Below are positions 38,747 to 47,668 of a DNA stretch of 64,000 nucleotides, in pieces. This stretch comes from Bifidobacterium tsurumiense (GTDB lineage: Bacteria > Actinomycetota > Actinomycetes > Actinomycetales > Bifidobacteriaceae), in contig NZ_JGZU01000015.1 in NCBI RefSeq assembly GCF_000741765.1, forward strand, positions 248,001 through 312,000, given 5' to 3'. The translations under genes and the position numbers were made by a program. A model generated the notes under the pieces. That model did no database searches, was not told the origin of the DNA, and saw only the letters and a list, made by a program, of their open reading frames with translations. Each line of letters begins with the position of its first letter. The first letter of the stretch is position 1.

Positions 38747-38779
38747 AGTGCGTTATTTCAGCGAAAACTCTTCTCATAC

Positions 38780-38801
38780 GAACAAAACAACACGTTTGTT
38801 C
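38780..38801. promoter_or_regulatory. inverted repeat GAACAAA-N8-TTTGTTC
   Basis: Seven-base perfect arms in the leader of apbE, just after the promoter candidate. AAGAGT/ACTCTT (38744-38749, 38767-38772) forms a second repeat around the start point. Possible operators. Confidence 0.4.
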
Positions 38802-38852
38802 AGCCTGCCTATCTCACACTGCGAATCATCATGATGACGCCCTGACACTACG

Positions 38853-39962
38853 ATGAAAACCATGAGCGAGCTCACGAAGCAATTGCCTTTCGTCACCGCA
38901 TTCCCACACGCGGTGGGCACCGGAATCATCCTGCGCACGGATCAGTCAATTATGCCTGAGCTTCGAGAGCATCTGGAATCACTCATAGATGATATGGAAA
39001 GCGCATTGTCCCGCTTTCGCAGCGATTCCATTGTTGCCCGCATGGCAGAGGCACCGCAAGGCGGCACATTCGCATTTCCTGATTGGACGACCGGATTATT
39101 CGATCTCGCCGACGCCTTAGTGACCGAAAGCAAAGGAGCCATTGACCCCTGCGCCGGAGAAGACCTCATCCGACTCGGCTATGGCCCTGATCTCAGTTTC
39201 CATATGGACGCGGATGCCCCGCAGCACCTCGGCACATTGCATGGTCGACCAACATGGCGCAACGACATACAACGCCAGCACAGCACGCTCATCACCAAAC
39301 AGCCGGTTCACCTTGACTTCGGCGCTTTCGGCAAAGGGTACCTGGTTGATCTCATTGCAGAAGCATTGCAGACTTGGAATGGCGAACATGCGTCCCCAAC
39401 CACGGAGAGCACAACCCCGAACACGCATCAACCCCCTATTACGCAATGGATTGTGGATGCCGGAGGCGATGTGAACATTCACACCATTGAGCCCGTCACC
39501 ATAGCGCTAGAGGATCCCAGCAATGCCGATAACGCCATCGGAATCATCCGCATGAAGAACGGATCCCTATGCGCTTCCTCCCCCAGCAGACGCCATTGGG
39601 CCGACAACGCCCCCCTGCCCCTGCACCACCTCATCAACGCCTTGGACGGTATGCCCGTAACCGATACCGCAGCGTCTTGGGCTCTTGCCCCTCATATATT
39701 CGACCCACAAGCCGGCATCAATACCGAATCCGAAACCAATCGCAGTCTCAATCCCAAACTGCTTTGCTACCCGACTGCCTTGGCCGATGGCCTCGCGACC
39801 GCCTTATTCCTCGGATATGGCAAGCACATCATGCTGAGCAGCCACTGTTCGGGAGCAACCTTGGATTCGCAGCGGCATGCCACCATATTCAACGGATTCC
39901 CCGGCACATTCTTTTTGAATGACGGCCAACAAGCCAGCGAAAACACCAGCGATACCATGTAG
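38853..39962 (+). CDS. apbE: FAD:protein FMN transferase (ApbE)
   Basis: Attaches FMN from FAD to Thr or Ser of extracytoplasmic flavoproteins. The 369-residue protein has the family core: 'MESALSRFRSDS', DFGAFGKGYLVD (about 152-163), and DAGGDVNIH (about 203-211). No lipoprotein signal is present; the N-terminus is hydrophilic, so this form appears cytosolic or loosely bound, which is unusual for a partner of a lipoprotein. A second ATG at 38862 is also possible. It lies divergent to the iron operon whose last gene encodes an FMN-binding lipoprotein with an ApbE target motif. Confidence 0.9.
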   Translation: MKTMSELTKQLPFVTAFPHAVGTGIILRTDQSIMPELREHLESLIDDMESALSRFRSDSIVARMAEAPQGGTFAFPDWTTGLFDLADALVTESKGAIDPCAGEDLIRLGYGPDLSFHMDADAPQHLGTLHGRPTWRNDIQRQHSTLITKQPVHLDFGAFGKGYLVDLIAEALQTWNGEHASPTTESTTPNTHQPPITQWIVDAGGDVNIHTIEPVTIALEDPSNADNAIGIIRMKNGSLCASSPSRRHWADNAPLPLHHLINALDGMPVTDTAASWALAPHIFDPQAGINTESETNRSLNPKLLCYPTALADGLATALFLGYGKHIMLSSHCSGATLDSQRHATIFNGFPGTFFLNDGQQASENTSDTM

Positions 39963-39975
39963 CCGAATATCAGAC

Positions 39976-40011
39976 TGCCTCCCATTCCCTCAGCAGAAGG
40001 AATAGGAGGCA
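39976..40011. terminator. stem-loop after apbE
   Basis: Thirteen-base arms (39976-39988, 39999-40011) with one mismatch, 14 bases after apbE and before the convergent ABC gene. Confidence 0.6.
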
Positions 40012-40120
40012 ATTCAGTACTGCGCATAACGGACATGGCATCTCTTACGCTTATGCAAGATTCCCGAGATTCATCTCACCATTGCCGCCCGGAACAACAT
40101 ATGCCTGCCCACTCAATCGC

Positions 40121-42055
40121 TCAGGCCACCAGCGTGGAGAACTGGCTGTTGTACAAATCGGCGTAGAATCCGTTTGCTGCAAGCAGTTCCTCATGGGTGC
40201 CGCGCTCGATGATGTCACCCTCATTCATCACCAGAATCATATCGGCGTTCTTGATGGTGGACAGACGATGAGCAATCACGAAGCTGGTGCGACCGACCGT
40301 CAACTGATCCATGGCTTGTTGGATCAATTCCTCGGTTCGCGTATCCACCGAAGAGGTTGCCTCATCGAGAATCAGGATCGGAGCGTCCTGAATCATGGCA
40401 CGCGCAATGGTGAGCAGCTGCTTCTGCCCGGCCGAAAGCGAAGACTTGTCGTCAAGCTTCGTATCGTAGCCTTCCGGCAAGGATTCGATGAACTTGCTCA
40501 GCCCCACCGAACGGCACGCCTCACATACCTGTTCATCGGAGACATTGGGCGTTGCATACACGATATTTTCGCGAATGCTGCCGTCAAACACCCATGTGTC
40601 CTGCAACACCATGGAGAACTGGCGATGCACTTCTGAGCGAGGGATGCTCGTGGTCGGCACACCATCAATGGAGATCTCACCGCCGTTGAGATCGTAGAAT
40701 CGCATCAACAGATTCACCATAGTGGTCTTGCCTGCGCCGGTCGGACCGACGATAGCGATCTTCTGTCCGGCCTTGATCTGCGCGCTGAAATCCTTGATAA
40801 CCATTTTCTCCGGCGTATATCCGAATTTCACATGGTTGAATTCCACATCTCCTCGAGCGCGATCGCCCAGCTTGGCATATGCTTCAACCTCTGCGGAATT
40901 GCTCCTGCGGGCGATTTCCATACGCTTGCTGGCAAAGGCGCCCTCTGCATCAGCGCTCATCTCATCCTCTTCAAGGAATCCAAAGACGCGTTCCGAAGCG
41001 GCTGCGCAACGCTGCAGATTCTGGAATGCCTGGGCAAACTGCGAAAGCGGCTGGGTGAACAGGCGGATGTACATCATGAAAGCGACGATGACGCCGAACT
41101 CGATGCTGCCGTTCATGGCCAATGCGGCACCGACCACGCACACACCCACATAGCCCAAGTTGCCGATGAAATTCATCAATGGCATCATCAGACCCGACAG
41201 GAACTGCGATTTCCACCCGGACTCATACAACGAGGTGTTGTACTTTTCGAATTGCTCGATGGATTCCTGTTCACCGGAATATGCCTTCACGATCATATGA
41301 CCGGAATACATTTCCTCAACATGGCCATTGGTCTGCCCCAAGGCCAGCTGCTGCTGCACGAAGTATCTCTGCGAGAGCTTCATAATCACCATCATGAGCA
41401 CCATGCCCACGAAGCTGATTCCCAAAGCCGTCAGGGTCATGATGACATTGTTATAGAACATCATCACCAAAGAACCCACCAACAAGGTCACTGAAGTCAC
41501 CAGAGATCCCAGGCTCTGCCCCAAGGTCTGGCCAATGGCATCCACATCGTTGGTGATTCGGCTGAGCACATCGCCATAGCTGACCTTGTCAAAATACTTC
41601 AAAGGAAGTCGGTTGATTTTCTTTGAAATATCATCCCTTAGACGCTGGGCAACTCGCTGGGTTATGGTCGCCATAATCCAGCTCTGCACATAGGAGAACA
41701 GGGCATATCCCACATACAAGGCCACCAAAATCAAGCCTATGCGGGTCACGGCGTCCAAATCGATGCTTCCCAGCACCGGTTTGCCCTGCACCATGGCAGG
41801 CAGACCTTTGGTGATTTCGTTGGTCATATTTTTCAGCTGATCAGGGCCAACCACCTGGAAAACAGTACTCAAAGCGCCCAGAATCAGCGCGACGATCATC
41901 GCTGGAGCGTATCGTTTGCAATAGGCAACCAGCTTGCCCATAATCTCGTTGAAATTATCCGGCTTTTCAACCGCGGCGGACATGCCTGGACCATGCATGC
42001 CTCCACCCGAAGATGTCGTGCGCTTAGTGGCGCCATGTCCCGTTGCTTGTGACAT
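40121..42055 (-). CDS. ABC exporter half, canonical ATPase site
   Basis: A 644-residue membrane-ATPase fusion: a 40-residue N-terminal tail, six membrane segments (about 40-340), then the nucleotide-binding domain with GPTGAGKTT, signature LSAGQ (instead of LSGGQ), Walker B ILILDEATSSVD with the catalytic Glu, and AHRLS. It follows its partner after 35 bases and both follow a MarR gene, so this is a multidrug-type heterodimeric exporter. GGAAAGGA precedes ATG 42055. Confidence 0.93.
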   Translation of the reverse strand: MSQATGHGATKRTTSSGGGMHGPGMSAAVEKPDNFNEIMGKLVAYCKRYAPAMIVALILGALSTVFQVVGPDQLKNMTNEITKGLPAMVQGKPVLGSIDLDAVTRIGLILVALYVGYALFSYVQSWIMATITQRVAQRLRDDISKKINRLPLKYFDKVSYGDVLSRITNDVDAIGQTLGQSLGSLVTSVTLLVGSLVMMFYNNVIMTLTALGISFVGMVLMMVIMKLSQRYFVQQQLALGQTNGHVEEMYSGHMIVKAYSGEQESIEQFEKYNTSLYESGWKSQFLSGLMMPLMNFIGNLGYVGVCVVGAALAMNGSIEFGVIVAFMMYIRLFTQPLSQFAQAFQNLQRCAAASERVFGFLEEDEMSADAEGAFASKRMEIARRSNSAEVEAYAKLGDRARGDVEFNHVKFGYTPEKMVIKDFSAQIKAGQKIAIVGPTGAGKTTMVNLLMRFYDLNGGEISIDGVPTTSIPRSEVHRQFSMVLQDTWVFDGSIRENIVYATPNVSDEQVCEACRSVGLSKFIESLPEGYDTKLDDKSSLSAGQKQLLTIARAMIQDAPILILDEATSSVDTRTEELIQQAMDQLTVGRTSFVIAHRLSTIKNADMILVMNEGDIIERGTHEELLAANGFYADLYNSQFSTLVA

Positions 42056-42090
42056 GTTTCTTCCTTTCCACGAATTCGACTGCGGCCGAA

Positions 42091-43917
42091 TCAGCCGGCC
42101 AGTTCCTGCTCACTCAACTGGCTCTCCGCAATCTCGCGGTATACCGGGCAGGTTTCCAATAGTTCCTTATGTGTTCCTTGGCCGACTACGCGACCTTCAT
42201 CCATAACCACAATGCGGTCGGCGTCCATAATGGTGCCGATGCGCTGAGCCACGATAAGCTTGGTGGAACCGACCGCTTCCTTTGCAAGCGCCTCGCGCAC
42301 ATCGCGATCCGTGCGGAAATCAAGCGCCGAGAAGGAATCATCGAATATCAGGATCTCAGGTTTGCGCCATACTGCGCGCGCAATGGACAGGCGCTGCTTT
42401 TGGCCTCCGGACACATTGGATCCGGATTGGGCAATATTCGCGTCAATGCCGCCATCCATTTTGTTGACGAATTCCTCTGCCTGCGCGACCTGAACCGCGG
42501 TATGCACACGTTCACGCTGCTGGGCATCCAAAACGGGGACGTTATTGTCGCCAACCGATTCGCTGACATCTCCCGACGCATTATCGCCCACCCCAAATGC
42601 GACATTGGTAGCGACGGTTCCTTTGAACATCACAGAGCGCTGCGGCACGTAACCGATCTTGTCGCGCAGTGCTTTAGCCGTGTATTCTCGCACATCCACG
42701 CCGTCGACCAGCACCTGGCCACCACTCACGTCATAGAAACGAGGCACCAGATTAATAAGCGATGTCTTGCCGCTGCCCGTCGAACCGATGAAAGCCACGG
42801 TCTGACCGCGTTCCGCCTTGAAATTGATATGTTCCAGAATCGGTTCAACCGAGTCGGGATAGGCAAAGCTGACATCACGGAATTCCACTTCACCGCGGAT
42901 CGGCTTGCCATCCGCACCGGCTGCGCCTTCTTCACGAGCGCCATCAGTAATGCTGATCTCGGTTTCCAGCACCTCGAGAATACGCTTGGCGGAAACGTCA
43001 GCGCGCGGCCACAGTACGAATACCATGCTCATCAGCAGGAAGCCCATAATGACCTGCACCGCATAGCTGGAGAACACGACCATATTGGAGAATAGCGTGA
43101 GCTTATCGGTAAGCGTTGCAGCCTCGATAAGATATGCGCCGATCCAATACACTGCAAGCATCAAACCGTTCATAATGGTGCTCATCAAAGGCATCATGAC
43201 CGACATGGCGCGATTGGTGAACAGCTGGGTACTGGTCAAATCATTATTGGCCTTATCGAATTTGTTCTGTTGATAATCCTCGGCGTTGTAGGCACGAACC
43301 ACGCGCAAACCGGTGAGGTTCTCACGAGCCACACGATTGATGTTATCGGTCAAGGTCTGCATGCTACGGAACTTTGGAAGCACCATCATCATGATGAGCG
43401 CGATGGCCACGATAAGAACGACCACTGCAATGCTAGTGGCCACAGTCCATTCAAACCCCTTGCCTGCGATCTTCGTGATGGCCCAGATTGCCATAATCGG
43501 AGCCTTGGCAAGCATGAGCAGGCCCATGGTTATGAACATCTGAATCTGGGTCACATCATTGGTGGACCGCGTGATAAGGCTTGCCGTGGAGAATTTGTTC
43601 AATTCAGCCAAGCCGAAGGATTCCACCTTCTTGAACTGTTCGCTGCGCAGGCGCTGGGTGAAGGATGCCGCCACGCGGGCAGTTATGAATCCGGTGGCAA
43701 CGGTGAGCGCCATCGCAAGCAGCGAAACGCCCAACATCTTCCCGCCGGCAATCCAAATATCGCTCATGGAACTGCCTGGCGTTTCCACCAAAGTGGTGAT
43801 ATCAGCCATGTAATCGGGCAGTTTCAGCTCCAAAAACACATCGGCCACAATGAGCAACAAACCGATGAAGAGCTCGAACCACTCGAATTTCGAGAGGTAT
43901 CGACTGATCTTGATCAT
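42091..43917 (-). CDS. ABC exporter half, degenerate ATPase site
   Basis: A 608-residue partner of the next gene: six membrane segments, then Walker A GSTGSGKT, signature VSGGQ and Walker B ILIFDDSFSALD. The usual catalytic Glu after the Walker B Asp is Asp here, and the switch position is AQR rather than AHR. Both are hallmarks of the degenerate half of heterodimeric exporters such as TM287/288. About 25 extra residues ('VGDNASGDVSESVGDNN') lie between Walker A and the signature. AAAGGA precedes ATG 43917. Confidence 0.93.
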   Translation of the reverse strand: MIKISRYLSKFEWFELFIGLLLIVADVFLELKLPDYMADITTLVETPGSSMSDIWIAGGKMLGVSLLAMALTVATGFITARVAASFTQRLRSEQFKKVESFGLAELNKFSTASLITRSTNDVTQIQMFITMGLLMLAKAPIMAIWAITKIAGKGFEWTVATSIAVVVLIVAIALIMMMVLPKFRSMQTLTDNINRVARENLTGLRVVRAYNAEDYQQNKFDKANNDLTSTQLFTNRAMSVMMPLMSTIMNGLMLAVYWIGAYLIEAATLTDKLTLFSNMVVFSSYAVQVIMGFLLMSMVFVLWPRADVSAKRILEVLETEISITDGAREEGAAGADGKPIRGEVEFRDVSFAYPDSVEPILEHINFKAERGQTVAFIGSTGSGKTSLINLVPRFYDVSGGQVLVDGVDVREYTAKALRDKIGYVPQRSVMFKGTVATNVAFGVGDNASGDVSESVGDNNVPVLDAQQRERVHTAVQVAQAEEFVNKMDGGIDANIAQSGSNVSGGQKQRLSIARAVWRKPEILIFDDSFSALDFRTDRDVREALAKEAVGSTKLIVAQRIGTIMDADRIVVMDEGRVVGQGTHKELLETCPVYREIAESQLSEQELAG

Positions 43918-44019
43918 GATTGTCCTTTCGTGAGAGAAAGTACTGTAAAGAGAAAGCGAATACTTATGTCCTTTAGGAAATACGATTGTTAAGAGTTGGT
44001 TCGCTTATCCAGCGCAACG

Positions 44020-44523
44020 TTATTTCTTTTCGGGTGGATAGGGCAGATTTCTCGCGGCAAAGGCTTTGGCGATGGTCTGTTCATCCGGCGCAGGATCACC
44101 TGGCCCGCGCAATGACATGTATATGACGAAGCGTTCCATCAAGGTCAGGAATTCCTCCGTTGACTCTTCTCCCATCTGTTCGAAGATCCAACGCATGCTC
44201 TCCTTGTGTTCCTTGCTTTTGCGCCAGTGCTGGTCCTCGCCTTCTTTAGTGACACGCACTATGATGCGTCTCCTATTGTCCGGATCTACATCGCGAGTAA
44301 TCCAGCCCTTTTTCTCCATGGCAGACAGTATTGCCGAGATTCTGCCGAGAGTGTTATGGGTTTCCTTGGCTAATTCGCTGGGCGTGCTCTCGCCCTCTTT
44401 TACCAGCCAATGCAATACGATTGGTACACCCCGATGCGGGTATTCCATTCGATTACTCATAACGGAGCGACTGTCCATCATGATGGCATGCAGGCGCTCG
44501 AATGCCTTATCTTCATACGACAT
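44020..44523 (-). CDS. MarR-family transcription regulator
   Basis: A 167-residue repressor with a winged helix: 'TPSELAKETHNTLGRISAILSAMEKKGWI' in outline, recognition helix around THNTLGRIS, wing 'DPDNRRRIIVRVT'. The start is ATG 44523 with AAGGAG five bases upstream; a GTG two codons earlier is possible. First gene of the operon with the two ABC exporter halves, 102 bases apart. It probably represses its own promoter until a drug or bile-like ligand binds. Confidence 0.9.
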   Translation of the reverse strand: MSYEDKAFERLHAIMMDSRSVMSNRMEYPHRGVPIVLHWLVKEGESTPSELAKETHNTLGRISAILSAMEKKGWITRDVDPDNRRRIIVRVTKEGEDQHWRKSKEHKESMRWIFEQMGEESTEEFLTLMERFVIYMSLRGPGDPAPDEQTIAKAFAARNLPYPPEKK

Positions 44524-44586
44524 ACGCACTCCTTATTCACTAAACTTTTCTGCATGCAATTCCATGCATACACTCGAGCTTCAGTA

Positions 44587-44615
44587 TTTATAACATAAAT
44601 ATTTAACACTATCAA
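44587..44615 (-). promoter_or_regulatory. promoter of the MarR-ABC operon with palindrome in the spacer
   Basis: Read on the minus strand: TTGATA, exactly 17 bases, TATAAA. The spacer contains the perfect palindrome TAAATATTTA (44596-44605), an obvious MarR operator candidate. The leader would be about 57 bases. Confidence 0.65.
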
Positions 44616-45199
44616 CTATTTACTATGCTAATTATGCACACAGTGATATGTTTCACATTTCTGGGCGAAAGGGTGCAATGAGCACATATATAGACACGTT
44701 CGGCCATATCTCGGCAGGCTGCAGGAAAAACCCATGCCGACGACGAGCTGCATACGCCGATCACGCTTCCGTCCGCGCCGCCCAGCGTAGCCCTGAAAAG
44801 ACCCGGAAGAAGGCAACAGGAATGCAGCCGCCCGCAGCACTCTTCAGCTTTGTTGCCCGTATCCCCACTTTGCAATGCGCCTATGAGTTCATACGGGATT
44901 GGCTTATCAAAAGGAAATTGAATAGCGCCTTTGGAAGTCTTGTATGGTTTCAATTCTTCAGCGAACTGCACGATTGCCTGCGAACCCGGATATATGCCCA
45001 AATGATGTTTCTGCGACGCAAAATGAATGATATTGCGTCGACCTCGATAGGTTGGCATGCCATATGCCATAGTGGCGGTGTATTGCCCTATTGCAGCATC
45101 AATGGTTTCATGCACCTTGCGCAATATCGCCTGCCTTTCTTCAGGCTGTTCAGCGATATATTCCTCAATCAACTTGGCATCAACGGCATTTTCAGTCAT
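44612..45199 (-). CDS. DUF1801-family protein, probably frameshifted near its end
   Basis: Residues 1-105 match small DUF1801 (YdhG-like) proteins: 'EEYIAEQPEERQAILRKV', 'MAYGMPTYR' and 'HLGIYPG'. After 'PIPYELI' the frame runs into 85 residues with no family character. One missing base near 44882 explains this. In the next frame the protein continues R-R-I-A-K-W-G and stops at 44844, giving about 118 residues, the normal length. The family's molecular role is unknown. It lies upstream of and co-directional with the MarR operon. Confidence 0.7.
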   Translation of the reverse strand: MTENAVDAKLIEEYIAEQPEERQAILRKVHETIDAAIGQYTATMAYGMPTYRGRRNIIHFASQKHHLGIYPGSQAIVQFAEELKPYKTSKGAIQFPFDKPIPYELIGALQSGDTGNKAEECCGRLHSCCLLPGLFRATLGGADGSVIGVCSSSSAWVFPAACRDMAERVYICAHCTLSPRNVKHITVCIISIVNS

Positions 45200-45434
45200 A
45201 TCGCGATCCTCTCACGTCACGCATGTCTGACACAACAGCACACATCCCGCCAGCGAATTCAACATATTCCAGTCAGACAGAGCATGCCCCGCCATTCTTG
45301 GCGTGATAGCTCCTTATGCCGCAGCATCACCAATCGATGCAGCGTTTCCTTGCTCTTCTATGGTATCGCGAAAGACAATCGCCGCATACCGCAGCCAGAC
45401 GAGTCTGCACCGAATACACCGCGCAATCAGCAGA

Positions 45435-46982
45435 TCACGAATGCGAACGCAAGGCCTCTTTCAGATCGCGATTCTGATAACGATCATGCAGCACGCAATA
45501 GCCTCCGAATATCACAAGCCACAACAGTCCGGCAATTGCAGGACCTCGGGTATCAGATGCCAGGAACAGGGTTATGTAAATGAAGGCGAAGAAGGCAATG
45601 GTGATCGTATTGGTCACCTTGTATGCCGGCATAATGAACCCGTCATCAAGGAAGTCCCCCGATCGACGATACCTGCGATGAGCCAGCATGGTCAGGATGT
45701 AAATGAAGATGATCACCGCGGAGGAAGCCGAGGAGAAGAGCACAAAGGCGCCGGAAACCTGCGGCAAAGCGTTGATCAGCGGCGACAGCAGAATAACCGC
45801 AGCGGAAATCATAATGGCACGCGCAGGAACCTTGCGATTCGAAACCACTCCTATGCGCTGCAACGTAGGCGATTGCGATTCCTGGGCCAATTGATACAAA
45901 TGACGACCTGCGGAATACAGCAGGGAATTCAATGCCGAGGATGCCGCGGTAATCACCACAAAAAAACACGAGGCAGATGCCCAATTCAGTCCTGCATATT
46001 GGAAGACCATGATGAACGGCGATGCGAAGGAACCGTCCGCATTCGGCACGAAGCTGCGCCAGGGAACGATCAGCATAATGGCGATGAGTGCGCCAACATA
46101 GAAAATCAGCACGCGCATGATGATTTCGTTAATTGCCTTGGGCAGCACTTTACGAGGATTTTGGGTTTCAGAAACGGTGACGCCAACGAATTCGATCATC
46201 TCGTAGGCGAAGAACACCATCTGGAAGCTCATGAGAAACGCCATCCAGCCATTGGGCGCCAAGGAGAAGTTCGCAAACAGATTATCTAATCCAGCATGTC
46301 CGGCAGGACTGACCACATCGGAACCGTGGATCTGGACTGCGGGGTAATGATAATTCACCACAACCATCACGACTGCGGTCACGATCATCGCCACAATCAG
46401 CGTGATCTTAATCATCGAAAACCAGAACTCAACCTCGCCGAACGCCTTGACCGCAATGAGATTCACCCCGGCAAGCACCGTCAGGAATCCCAGTTCTATC
46501 AACCATTTCCAAGCGCTGAGATCTATGCCGAAAGTGTGGAAGAAGGTGACGAAATACGTGCTCACCGCAGTGATTTCGGTCATGCCGATAAGCACCAGCA
46601 CAATCCAATATGACCATCCGGCAAATCGCCCCCACCCATTACCGAGATATCGCGTAATGAAGTTGATGAAGGTGTGCTGACTCGGATCGCGATACATCAG
46701 CTCGCCTATGGCACGCATCAGCAGGAACATCACAATGCCCACTGCGATATACACCAGCACGATGCTCGGACCTGTCAAGCTTACTGACTTTCCGGATCCG
46801 AGAAACAGGCCGGTGCCGATTGTGCCGCCTATGGCGATGAACTGCACATGGCGCTTGCTCAGTCCACGCTCCATCTGGTTATCCTGATCCAGGGTCTCCA
46901 CGGAACGCAGTTCTTCACCCCCATTCGCCGTCCCATTTGGTACGCCGGTATTATGCACTCGATCTCCGCTTCCGTCAGTCAT
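45435..46982 (-). CDS. APC-family amino-acid permease
   Basis: A 515-residue transporter with twelve membrane segments and the amino-acid permease signature region 'QFIAIGGTIGTGLFLGSGKS' in outline (GGTIGTGLFLG at about 52-62), 'EFWFSMIKI' and 'FFAYEMIEFVGVT'. The type (GABA/lysine/aromatic-like) cannot be set by eye. No ribosome site is seen before ATG 46982; TATAGT lies ten bases upstream, so the message may have almost no leader. Confidence 0.88.
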   Translation of the reverse strand: MTDGSGDRVHNTGVPNGTANGGEELRSVETLDQDNQMERGLSKRHVQFIAIGGTIGTGLFLGSGKSVSLTGPSIVLVYIAVGIVMFLLMRAIGELMYRDPSQHTFINFITRYLGNGWGRFAGWSYWIVLVLIGMTEITAVSTYFVTFFHTFGIDLSAWKWLIELGFLTVLAGVNLIAVKAFGEVEFWFSMIKITLIVAMIVTAVVMVVVNYHYPAVQIHGSDVVSPAGHAGLDNLFANFSLAPNGWMAFLMSFQMVFFAYEMIEFVGVTVSETQNPRKVLPKAINEIIMRVLIFYVGALIAIMLIVPWRSFVPNADGSFASPFIMVFQYAGLNWASASCFFVVITAASSALNSLLYSAGRHLYQLAQESQSPTLQRIGVVSNRKVPARAIMISAAVILLSPLINALPQVSGAFVLFSSASSAVIIFIYILTMLAHRRYRRSGDFLDDGFIMPAYKVTNTITIAFFAFIYITLFLASDTRGPAIAGLLWLVIFGGYCVLHDRYQNRDLKEALRSHS

Positions 46983-47668
46983 AGTGGACTAGACTATACT
47001 CTTCGCCGCGAATCGAGTCCGATGGAAAGCGGGAGCATACATAATTCTTGCAATATTTCGCCGTCGCATCAGGCCCTTATCCACGCCTTCACCAACATCC
47101 TCATCCAGTGCCGAAATCGATATCTGTCATTCATTAATAATGCGCCGCATCAAGCCAAATTACCTCAATTGGTCACAGAGGGATTCCATTAATACCGATT
47201 GCCCAACAGACCCACACCCCATCAATTCCAATTGCTCCGGGCATATCTGATCAGAGAAGTCAGCAGTCATAGGCTACCGTTACCGCGCATAAGCCACTGC
47301 CAGCTCATCCCACCTCGTTGTCGCACGAGATGACAGTCGCTCACGCCGAGCCCTCCAATCAGCTCCGGTTTCGGCATCTGCACGGCCACACCCGCGTATC
47401 CCGGACCAGCCGATGCCTCCACATATGCCCTATTAGCACATCAGGGACCATGCCTACCTCCAACACAGTCGAACATATGTTCGATTATTGTGACGCCCGG
47501 CCGAGACAGCGGCGGGCATGAGCACCGGCTCCGCTCTCACAACCACTGGATTCAGTTCGCCCCCAAGGGACACGCCGACCGCAGCCTTCGAGACCTGCGA
47601 ACCATGCCATAAGCGGATTCAATGCATCGCGAATACACTTGGCAACAGCGACACGGACGGAGATGAGT
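46983..47668. other. 686-base intergenic region with SOS box
   Basis: The longest gap in the window. It contains the -10 of the permease (46993-46998, minus strand) and an exact LexA-type palindrome at 47470. No credible gene, tRNA fold or repeat was found in the rest. Confidence 0.5.
47470..47483. promoter_or_regulatory. LexA (SOS) box CGAACATATGTTCG
   Basis: A perfect 14-bp palindrome that fits the Gram-positive/actinobacterial SOS consensus CGAACRNRYGTTCG at every defined position. It lies 186 bases upstream of the SRAP gene, whose family is tied to DNA damage. Confidence 0.75.

Larger units (their letters stand above)
38512..38852. other. 341-base divergent promoter region, iron operon / apbE
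   Basis: Holds a promoter for apbE (38718-38746) and two inverted repeats downstream of it. No DtxR/IdeR or Fur box that I could defend was found. Confidence 0.45.

Noticed and set aside
38512..38852. DtxR/IdeR or Fur box before the iron genes
   Set aside because: No sequence comes close to either consensus; only unrelated inverted repeats are visible.
46983..47668. A gene or tRNA in the 686-base gap
   Set aside because: Short frames there lack ribosome sites and protein-like composition; no cloverleaf was recognised.
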